Shown: piece after piece, positions 1 through 5,969 of the stretch | Layout of the letters: the number at the start of each line of letters is the position of its first letter | How positions within the stretch are numbered: position 1 is the first letter of the stretch | Assembly: GCA_030044035.1 (NCBI GenBank) | Contig: JASHWN010000536.1 | Location: 1 to 11,290, forward strand | DNA from: Xanthobacteraceae bacterium | GTDB taxonomy: Bacteria > Pseudomonadota > Alphaproteobacteria > Rhizobiales > Xanthobacteraceae | DNA: 11,290 bases | Reading direction: 5' to 3' | Translations under genes and position numbers: made by a program | The notes under the pieces: generated by a model | Seen by the model: only the letters and a program-made list of their open reading frames with translations | Database searches by the model: none | Told to the model about the DNA's origin: nothing

Positions 1-852
1 ACCTGGCTGCGAGCCTGGCTGTGCAGCCTGGTGTCGGGCCGCCCCGCCGAGATCAACGATCTATCCCGGCTCGGACCATTTGCCGGCAGCCGGTCGCATT
101 TCGACGCCACGCTTGGCATCGCCAGCGTCGCGCTGTCGCGCGATCAGGAGTTCAACCTTCGCCCGCGCGTATTTGAAGTCGTCGCCGCCGAAGCCAAGCG
201 TCCGCTCTATTGCAAGACGCACGATGCCTATCAGCTGACGCCGGCGGGCAAGCCGCTGTTTCCGACCGCGGCCACGGCCGGCGCGGTCTACGTCGTGCGC
301 GATCCGCGCGCGGTAGCGGTATCGGTGGCTCATTACATCGCGGAGCCGATCGAGCCGGCGGTCGCCCACATGGACGATCGCGAGGCCCTCTCCGGCGGGT
401 CGACAACGCGGCTGTCCAATCATTTACGCCAATATCTGCTGCGCTGGAGCGACCACGTCGAATCCTGGCTCGGCGCGCCGTTTCCGGTGCATCTCGTGCG
501 CTACGAGGATATGCAGGCCGACCCGCACGCGGCCTGCGCCGCGGCCGCGGCGTTCCTCGGCCTGCCCAGCGACGCGGCAGCGATCGCGGCCGCAGTCGAG
601 GCCGCGTCATTCTCCCGGCTGCAGGCGCAGGAGCGCGCGTTCGGTTTTGTCGAAAAGCCGCGCCGCGCTGCCGCGTTCTTCCGCGAGGGCCGGGTCGACG
701 GCTGGCGCGAAGCGCTCACGGCCGAGCAGGCCGCCCGCATCGTCGCCGCGCATGGCACGGTGATGCGGCGATTGGGTTACGATCTGACGGCGTTGCCGCT
801 GACCGGCGAAGGCGAGCGAATTGTGGAGCGCGCATGTCTGCCGGGCCGGTGA
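1..852 (+). CDS. Sulfotransferase domain protein, 5' end cut by the window
   Basis: This open frame runs from the first base, so the gene starts upstream; 283 residues are visible. The first visible residues, TWLRAWL, look like the end of the PAPS 5'-phosphosulfate-binding loop (family pattern PxSGTTWLR), so only a short N-terminal piece is probably missing. A GTG at 31 is in frame but would remove this motif, so it is unlikely to be the start. At about 286-325 the segment YVVRDPRAVAVSVAHY matches the 3'-phosphate-binding motif, with its Arg and Ser. VRYEDM (about 496-513) and FFREGRVDGWREALT (about 676-720) match the conserved C-terminal part, where the family has RKGxxGDWKxxFT. The family moves sulfate from PAPS to hydroxyl or amino groups; the acceptor here is unknown. 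The gene end overlaps the next gene by 19 nt, suggesting translational coupling. Family assignment is firm; substrate is open. Confidence 0.85.
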   Translation, partial: TWLRAWLCSLVSGRPAEINDLSRLGPFAGSRSHFDATLGIASVALSRDQEFNLRPRVFEVVAAEAKRPLYCKTHDAYQLTPAGKPLFPTAATAGAVYVVRDPRAVAVSVAHYIAEPIEPAVAHMDDREALSGGSTTRLSNHLRQYLLRWSDHVESWLGAPFPVHLVRYEDMQADPHAACAAAAAFLGLPSDAAAIAAAVEAASFSRLQAQERAFGFVEKPRRAAAFFREGRVDGWREALTAEQAARIVAAHGTVMRRLGYDLTALPLTGEGERIVERACLPGR

Positions 853-3185
853 CGAAGTCCGACGCTGCGTGGCGGCTCGCCGTCCGCCCGGCGCTCATCA
901 CGCAATTTGTTCTGTACCTCGGCGGCTACGCCGCGCTGCTCGGCTGGTTCAAATCCGTCGATGTCTATCATCTGCATTTCGCCGATACCGGCGCCCTGAT
1001 CCTGGTGCACAACCTGTTTCGCATTCTGTTCGTCTTTTATCTGTTCTGGATGGTTCAGGCGGCGGGCGCCGTGCTGTTGCGCCTGATCGGCAGGCTGCGC
1101 CCGCAACAGGTCGGCATGGCCGGCTACCTCGCCGTGACGTTTTTTGCCGGAGCGGGCGTCTGGCAGGTCGTGCTCTTCGCGGTCGGCTATGCCGGCCTGC
1201 TCAACGCCCCCATCATGATCGTGCTGGCGACCCCGATGGTCGCGGCGTCATTCGGCGAAGTCCGCGCGGCAATCCCCGCATTGCACATGAGCTTGGCCCG
1301 GCTATGGCAAAGCGGCGCGCTGGCCAAAAGCCTGGTCGTGCTGCTGTTCCTTTCCTGGGCGGCGCTGCTGATCGTCAAGGGACTCTATCCCGGCAACGGC
1401 ATCTACTATTACGAACCTTATTTGCAAACTTATAAAGCGTTCCTGGTGGAGGGCAGCCTCTGGCCGCACGCCGCGTGGTGGTTTTCCTTCTATTGCCAGG
1501 GCGCCGGACTTTTCTTTCTTGGCATGCTTTTGACCGATGCGATGGCCGTTCAACTCGTGACGTTTTGTCTCGTATCCGTCGCCGGGCTGACCACGTTGCT
1601 CTTCATCCGCCATTTAACTCCACGCAGCCACTGGCCCTTGGCCGGCGCTGTGCTGTTGTTCGCCACGTTCGTGTATACGCCGGGCTGGGCCGAGTTTCGC
1701 AAGCTGCACGAGTTCAACACCGCGTTCGTCGTCGCCATCCTGTGGATGACGACGATGGCACTCGCCGCTGCCGGGCCGGCGCGCAAAATCTGGTGGTGCG
1801 CCGCGGCTTCGACATTGATCGCCGCGATCATCGCCAGCAACTACATCGGCGTCTTTCTGGGCGTGGTGTTTGCCGTTCTCGCGCTCGCTTACTTCGCTCT
1901 GGGCGAGCGCGCGCGTGCGTTCGCCTGCTTCGGGCTGGCGGCGCTTGGCGGTTTCTTGGTCGCCGATACGCTGGCGATCAATTACCTGGTCTACGGGCTG
2001 TTCAACGGCTGGGATCCGACCCTGACGCTGCTTTGGCAGTTCGCGGATGTCGAGAAAGTCTACCGGATGGGCGCCCTGCCCACGGTCGTCGACATTCTCA
2101 ATTCGGTCTCTCACAGCAACGCAGCCCGCGTACATATTGCCTGGGCCGAGTTCTTGATCCGAGCCTTGCGGTTGGAAATATTCTGGCCGCTGGTCCTCGG
2201 CGGCGGATTGGTCGCAGCGATCGCTTTGCGCGACCGCTTTTCCGACGGCAAAGCTTCCGGGCGCCACGTTCCGGATGCAGCGCTCGTTCTTAGCGTGGCG
2301 CTGGCCGTCTACGTGCTGCTCGCGCTCGTCGTGGGTCGATCGGATGCGTCCACGTTCTACCGATTTTCGAGCTTTACGGTCCCAATCGTCATCGTCGCGG
2401 GGATCGCGCTGTGGACGGCGACGCCGCGCCCGCGTGCCACTTTGCTCAGATGGTTCGCAGGGCCGGCGGGGCCGATCGCGGTTTTGCTCCTATGCGGGGC
2501 CATGCTGGTCGGCAAGACGCGGTTCGATCCCGGTGTGCCGCGGCTCGCGGTGCACGCGCTCGAATATACGATCGGAGCCATCAGCATCGATGACGCCTAC
2601 ACGCAACCGTCCGAGGGCGGTTTCACGGTGCCTTGGGCGGATATTTATCCGGGCGTGCGCGGAGTCTATGCGGTGGTCGGACCGCACACACCTGTTTTGT
2701 CGCTTAATTTCCACACGTTTTGCGAACTACCCGACTGCCGGATCATGTGGTCAGCGACATCTATTCTGGTCCCGGGCATCGAGCAGGTCCTATGGGGGAC
2801 GCCCGAAAAGGCGCGCGCAACATTGCAGAAAGCCGGCTTGGACTTTTTCCTGGTCTCGCGCGCGACGCCGCTTGCCTATGGCCCACTTCTGGCGAGTCCA
2901 CTGTTCTCGCCCGACAATATCGGCAAAATCTTCGGCGTTCGCTGGACCGACGGCGCCACCACGCTTTTGACCTGGGCCGGTCCCGCCACTTTTGCCATCG
3001 ACGAAAAATGGCTGGCCGGGTACCGCAGCCAGCTCGCCGAGTCTCGCAGCCGACTGGCGACGGCACGCGGACGGACCGATGAACTGACCGCCGTCTTCGA
3101 CCGGCTGCGGACGCTGCCGCATCCCTGGCATCCATCCGACGTGCCTCGGCGGCAAGCAGGCTGGCCCAACGTCCCGGAGCAATGA
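834..3185 (+). CDS. Polytopic membrane protein, probable GT-C-type glycosyltransferase
   Basis: The frame encodes 783 residues from the ATG at 834, which has GGAG at 825-828 five bases upstream. The frame stays open to 210, but that upstream part is out of frame over the sulfotransferase gene and is a shadow. About 14 hydrophobic segments are visible, roughly at residues 22-38, 53-72, 96-135, 165-183, 222-258, 266-283, 294-312, 322-352, 366-387, 450-466, 483-502, 514-530 and 546-561. A soluble tail of about 220 residues follows, ending in a charged, possibly coiled stretch (about 728-760). A loop after residue 184 (YYYEPYLQTYKAF) contains Glu194 and resembles the first extracytoplasmic loop of GT-C enzymes, which use lipid-linked sugars. 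No signature proves this, so a different integral membrane function is possible. The stop overlaps the next start in ATGA. The N-terminal five segments look like an extra module before the GT-C-like core. Confidence 0.6.
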   Translation: MSAGPVTKSDAAWRLAVRPALITQFVLYLGGYAALLGWFKSVDVYHLHFADTGALILVHNLFRILFVFYLFWMVQAAGAVLLRLIGRLRPQQVGMAGYLAVTFFAGAGVWQVVLFAVGYAGLLNAPIMIVLATPMVAASFGEVRAAIPALHMSLARLWQSGALAKSLVVLLFLSWAALLIVKGLYPGNGIYYYEPYLQTYKAFLVEGSLWPHAAWWFSFYCQGAGLFFLGMLLTDAMAVQLVTFCLVSVAGLTTLLFIRHLTPRSHWPLAGAVLLFATFVYTPGWAEFRKLHEFNTAFVVAILWMTTMALAAAGPARKIWWCAAASTLIAAIIASNYIGVFLGVVFAVLALAYFALGERARAFACFGLAALGGFLVADTLAINYLVYGLFNGWDPTLTLLWQFADVEKVYRMGALPTVVDILNSVSHSNAARVHIAWAEFLIRALRLEIFWPLVLGGGLVAAIALRDRFSDGKASGRHVPDAALVLSVALAVYVLLALVVGRSDASTFYRFSSFTVPIVIVAGIALWTATPRPRATLLRWFAGPAGPIAVLLLCGAMLVGKTRFDPGVPRLAVHALEYTIGAISIDDAYTQPSEGGFTVPWADIYPGVRGVYAVVGPHTPVLSLNFHTFCELPDCRIMWSATSILVPGIEQVLWGTPEKARATLQKAGLDFFLVSRATPLAYGPLLASPLFSPDNIGKIFGVRWTDGATTLLTWAGPATFAIDEKWLAGYRSQLAESRSRLATARGRTDELTAVFDRLRTLPHPWHPSDVPRRQAGWPNVPEQ

Positions 3186-3400
3186 CCGTGTCCGATTCGC
3201 CTTTGCAAAGCTTCGCGGCGCTCCTGCACGCCGATCCGGCCTTGGCGGCCGAATTGCGGCGGGCGCCGGATCAGGAGGCTTTTGTGGCCTTGCTGGTGGC
3301 GCGGGCGCGCGAGCGCGGGCTCGCGATCAGCGCGGCGGAGGTTACGGCGGCGCTCGATGCCGCCAAGCGCGCCTGGATGGTGCAGTGGCTGACCCGTTGA
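3182..3400 (+). CDS. Nif11-like small protein, possible RiPP leader or leader-only peptide
   Basis: This 72-residue protein resembles the Nif11 domain (PF07862, leader part of many RiPP precursors). It shows the pattern FAALLHADPALAAELR, then a D-x-EAFVALLVARARERG helix, then the AISAAEVTAAL segment that corresponds to 'ft.eel..al'. It ends in KRAWMVQWLTR, with two Trp. There is no Cys, no Gly-Gly or Gly-Ala cleavage site and no evident core, so it differs from lanthipeptide-type Nif11 precursors. It could be a leader-only adapter, a structural protein, or a precursor whose core is the Trp-rich tail. The ATG at 3182 overlaps the previous stop (ATGA). GGAG at 3176-3179 is only two bases from this ATG but eight from an in-frame GTG at 3188, so the start may be 3188. 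Its end overlaps the next gene by 16 nt. The Nif11 call is from recalled family pattern, without a profile search. Confidence 0.65.
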   Translation: MTVSDSPLQSFAALLHADPALAAELRRAPDQEAFVALLVARARERGLAISAAEVTAALDAAKRAWMVQWLTR

Positions 3401-4374
3401 CCATCCCCGCCGACCCGAATTGGCTGCCGATGCAAATCCTCTGGACCGCGCCGGAACCTTTGCTCGAGTGGTGCCATCTCGGCGCGACGCGTTTCACCGA
3501 TCCGTTCTTCGTGCAGACCCTCGCCGTGGCGATGCGGCATCCGTTCAACCTGTTGTTTCGCCGCACCACGCCGCTCGACGCGCTCGCCGTCCCCGACGAC
3601 CCGGAGCTGCGCCTCGCCGGCTTCATCTTTCATACGTCGCATTGCGGCTCGACCTTGGTGGCGCAGATGCTGGCGGCGCTGCCGTGCAACGTGGTGCTGT
3701 CGGAGCCGAGGCCGCTCGATCAAATCCTGCGCCTGGCGCCGCGGCTGGCGGCGCTCGCGCCCGACCGCCTGCCCCGCTGGCTCGCCGGCCTCGCCGCCGC
3801 CTTCACGCGCCGCCGCTTTGCCGAGGAGCGCGATCTGTTCGTCAAGTTCGAGGGCTGGCACGTTTTGTTGCTGCCGCTCATTCGGCGGGCGTTTCCCGAC
3901 GTGCCGTGGATTTTTCTCTACCGCGATCCACTCGAAGTGCTGACGGCGTTTGCGGAACAGTTTCCGGCCGAGATCGAACCGTCGCTGCTCGGTTTGTCGT
4001 GGCAAGAGGCACACGAGCTGTCGACCCCGCGTTACTGCGCGCTGGTGCTGGAGCGCATCTACGCGGCGGCCATCGCGCAACATCATGAGCGTGGCGGCTT
4101 GTTGATCGAGTACCGCGAATTGGCCGATGCCGTCTGCGGGCAGATGCTCGATCATTTCGGGCTGCGCTACGGAGCGGAACAGCTTACGCGCATGCGCGAG
4201 GCCGCGCGGTTCGATGCCAAGCAACCGACCAAGCTCTTTGTCGCCGACGCCGCGCAAAAACGCGCCTCGGCTGACGCGGAGGTTGCCGAACTCGCAGCGA
4301 CACGGCTCGCACCGTTCTATCGTGAGCTCGAAGCGTTGCGGCTTTTCGACAGGCCGCCGGCACCTTCAAGTTAG
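3385..4374 (+). CDS. P-loop sulfotransferase-family protein
   Basis: The frame encodes 329 residues from the GTG at 3385, inside the end of the Nif11-like gene. A TTG at 3397 and an ATG at 3430 are other in-frame starts, and no strong ribosome site settles it (only GGATGG at 3375-3380). The nucleotide-binding loop is FHTSHCGSTLVAQML at residues 82-96, the form seen in a divergent sulfotransferase family (HTSxCGSTL). LSEPRPLDQILRL (105-117) and FLYRDPLEVLTAF (177-189) follow. The latter corresponds to the 3'-phosphate-binding motif, but with Thr where classical enzymes have Ser. IEYRELAD (241-248) matches the VRYEDL position, and ARFDAKQP (274-281) is near the C-terminal PAPS-contacting region. 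It is clearly distinct from the sulfotransferase at 1-852. The position after a peptide gene suggests action on that peptide or on a shared product, which is inference. Catalysis of sulfate transfer is not proven. Confidence 0.75.
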   Translation: MADPLTIPADPNWLPMQILWTAPEPLLEWCHLGATRFTDPFFVQTLAVAMRHPFNLLFRRTTPLDALAVPDDPELRLAGFIFHTSHCGSTLVAQMLAALPCNVVLSEPRPLDQILRLAPRLAALAPDRLPRWLAGLAAAFTRRRFAEERDLFVKFEGWHVLLLPLIRRAFPDVPWIFLYRDPLEVLTAFAEQFPAEIEPSLLGLSWQEAHELSTPRYCALVLERIYAAAIAQHHERGGLLIEYRELADAVCGQMLDHFGLRYGAEQLTRMREAARFDAKQPTKLFVADAAQKRASADAEVAELAATRLAPFYRELEALRLFDRPPAPSS

Positions 4375-4377
4375 CTC

Positions 4378-4405
4378 GGCGCGCCTAAGCCGTAGCCGGC
4401 GCGCC
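4378..4405. repeat. GC-rich inverted repeat after the second sulfotransferase gene
   Basis: Two copies of the 8-bp palindrome GGCGCGCC (4378-4385 and 4398-4405) are separated by 12 nt. They can pair as a hairpin three bases after the stop of the preceding gene. Only a short run of three T follows (4408-4410), so this is a weak candidate for an intrinsic terminator or an mRNA-end hairpin. It sits directly before the promoter-like pair at 4409-4437. Confidence 0.35.
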
Positions 4406-4408
4406 CGT

Positions 4409-4437
4409 TTGGGAATCTGCCGAACATTTTGTATGAT
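4409..4437 (+). promoter_or_regulatory. Candidate sigma-70-type promoter before the kinase gene
   Basis: TTGGGA (4409-4414, four of six matches to TTGACA) and TATGAT (4432-4437, five of six matches to TATAAT) are 17 bp apart. Transcription would begin near 4444 and leave a leader of about 55 nt before the GTG at 4500. It lies in the only sizeable gap of the 1-7148 gene array, so the second block could be transcribed on its own. In a GC-rich genome such a TA-rich hexamer stands out, but chance is not excluded. Confidence 0.35.
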
Positions 4438-4499
4438 CGAGCGGCACGCAGGGACCAGCGCAAAGTCCGGCTGCGGTATTCGGGGATGAGCGAGGCACC

Positions 4500-5426
4500 G
4501 TGCATCTTTACACCATTGCGGGGCTGTCGGTCGGCAGCGACGTTGCGCTGCCGAGCCTGAATGCGGCCGGCGCCGTGCCGCGGCGGCCCGACGTTCGGAT
4601 CCGGCGCGCTGCAGTACCGCGGGCGCTCGACGGCGCCGAAGCGCTGGGCCCCAATTGGCAGATCGCCGGCCGGCGCTTCCTGCTGCGCGTGCCCAACATT
4701 GCGCGCTTCCTGCTCACCGACGGGCGCGAGATCGCGTTCGAAGCCGAGCCCGGCGTCGATGCTCCCGACATTTCGATCTTTCTCCTTGGTACCGCCTTCG
4801 GCATTTTGCTGCATCAGCGCCGACAGATCGTGCTGCATGCCAGCGCCGTGCGCGTCAACGGCAAGGCGGTGCTGTTCTGCGGTCCGTCCGGCGCCGGCAA
4901 ATCGACGCTGGCAGCGGCGCTGGCGCAGCGCGGCTATCCGGTCATGACCGACGATTTCTGCGCGGTGACGGTGACGCAAGCGAGCATCCCGATGGTGCAT
5001 CCCGGCGGCCGGCAGTTGAAATTGTGGGCGCATACCATCGAGCGCCTGCAGCTCAAGGGCCGCAGCGGCGCGCGCGTGCGCAGTCGCTCGGAGAAATTCT
5101 ATGTCGACCCCGGCCTTACCCAGGCCGATGCCCTGCCGCTCGGCGCGCTCTACGCGCTGCGTCAGACGCAACTGCCGCAGGCCGGCGCGATCGAGCGGCC
5201 GAGCGCCGCCGAGGCTGCACCCATTCTGCGTCGGGTCGCCTATCGGCCGCGGCTCGTCAGCCGGATGGGGCAACGCGTCGATTATTTTCATGCCGCGACG
5301 GCAGTCGCCAATCATGCCGGAATTTTTTATCTGAGCCGAGCACCCGACTTCGCAGCCATGCCGCGGCTCATTGCGCAACTGGAACGCCACTGGCGCGACA
5401 TTGGCGTGGCCGAACAGGCGGCTTGA
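4500..5426 (+). CDS. HPr-kinase-related kinase (HprK-like)
   Basis: The frame encodes 308 residues from the GTG at 4500, with GAGG at 4492-4495 upstream. The C-terminal half is the HPr kinase/phosphorylase-type P-loop domain. It contains LHASAV (112-117), the Walker A loop GPSGAGKST (128-136), and MTDDF (149-153), with the two Asp where HprK has its second acidic motif. HPGGRQLKLW (167-176) also fits HprK-related proteins. The N-terminal part (1-100) is a separate domain with no recognised motif. True HprK acts on Ser46 of HPr; proteins of this shorter, divergent type occur in lasso-peptide and other RiPP-like clusters, where some phosphorylate the peptide. The neighbours (Nif11-like peptide, B2 protease, nucleotidyltransferase) favour that role over sugar-transport control, because no PTS gene is nearby. 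The next gene starts 38 nt downstream. The kinase fold is confident; the substrate is inferred. Confidence 0.87.
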   Translation: MHLYTIAGLSVGSDVALPSLNAAGAVPRRPDVRIRRAAVPRALDGAEALGPNWQIAGRRFLLRVPNIARFLLTDGREIAFEAEPGVDAPDISIFLLGTAFGILLHQRRQIVLHASAVRVNGKAVLFCGPSGAGKSTLAAALAQRGYPVMTDDFCAVTVTQASIPMVHPGGRQLKLWAHTIERLQLKGRSGARVRSRSEKFYVDPGLTQADALPLGALYALRQTQLPQAGAIERPSAAEAAPILRRVAYRPRLVSRMGQRVDYFHAATAVANHAGIFYLSRAPDFAAMPRLIAQLERHWRDIGVAEQAA

Positions 5427-5464
5427 GGCAAGCGCGGTTCGGCCCAATGCAGCGGTGAAGTGTA

Positions 5465-5938
5465 ATGTCGGCACGCTCGATCGGCGCTGGGCTCATGAGA
5501 TTGGGGCAACTCGGCAAAAGCCGCCGCGCGCTCCTCTTCGAGGCGGCGGCGTGGCTGCTGCTGGCGCGCCTCAGTCTGCTCGTGGTCTCGTTTCCGCGAC
5601 TAGCTCGGCATCTTGGCACGGTGGTTACGCCGACCGACCCGCGCGCCCGGCACGCGGCAGCCGGCAATTCGCCCGACGCCGCGCGCCTCGCCGCCGAGAT
5701 CGGATGGGCAGTGACGCGTGCCGCGCGGCACGTGCCGTTCAAGGCCGTGTGCCTGCCGCAGGCCATGGCCGCACGTCTCATGCTGCGGCGCCGCGGCGTC
5801 GACAGCGTGCTGCATTTCGGCGCCAGGATCGGCTACGCCAAACCAATCGATGCCCATGCCTGGCTCGATGCGGCCGGCGTCCAAGTCACCGGTTACCCGG
5901 TCGCCGATGCATTTACCGAAATCGCCTGCTTTGTCTGA
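5465..5938 (+). CDS. Lasso-peptide B2-type transglutaminase-like protease
   Basis: The frame encodes 157 residues from the ATG at 5465 (GAAG at 5457-5460); an in-frame ATG at 5495 is an alternative start. The family is the lasso-peptide B2 protein, a cysteine protease of transglutaminase fold that removes the leader from a precursor. The N-terminus has the usual hydrophobic, basic segment (RRALLFEAAAWLLLARLSLL, 20-39). The catalytic Cys is Cys96 in AVCLPQAMAARLMLRRRG. The catalytic His is His131 in DAHAWLD, 35 residues later, which is the normal spacing. The third member, Asp, is not obvious: the region after His reads GYPVADAF, with Asp148 as the best candidate. In lasso clusters B2 works with a separate PqqD-like B1 protein; none is visible here. 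It lies between the kinase and nucleotidyltransferase genes and probably shares their transcript. The family call is strong; its target peptide is unknown. Confidence 0.85.
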   Translation: MSARSIGAGLMRLGQLGKSRRALLFEAAAWLLLARLSLLVVSFPRLARHLGTVVTPTDPRARHAAAGNSPDAARLAAEIGWAVTRAARHVPFKAVCLPQAMAARLMLRRRGVDSVLHFGARIGYAKPIDAHAWLDAAGVQVTGYPVADAFTEIACFV

Positions 5939-5969
5939 TGATGCATCCGCGCTTGCGCCCGCAATCCGC

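Noticed and set aside
210..833. Upstream extension of the membrane protein frame to 210
   Set aside because: It reads out of frame through the sulfotransferase gene and is Arg-rich. The membrane protein proper begins at 834, behind a ribosome site.
3271..4257. Long minus-strand frame of 328 codons opposite the second sulfotransferase gene
   Set aside because: Its product is Arg/Gln-rich with no recognisable domain. The plus strand carries clear P-loop motifs, and such frames are common opposite GC-rich genes.
4433..4489. 18-codon ORF (MIERHAGTSAKSGCGIRG) just upstream of the kinase gene, considered as a peptide precursor
   Set aside because: It is too short for a lasso precursor, has no ribosome site, and its ATG lies inside the -10 element proposed at 4432-4437.
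4371..5474. Minus-strand frame of 367 codons opposite the kinase gene
   Set aside because: It lies opposite the HprK-like gene with its Walker A motif and shows only biased composition without domains.
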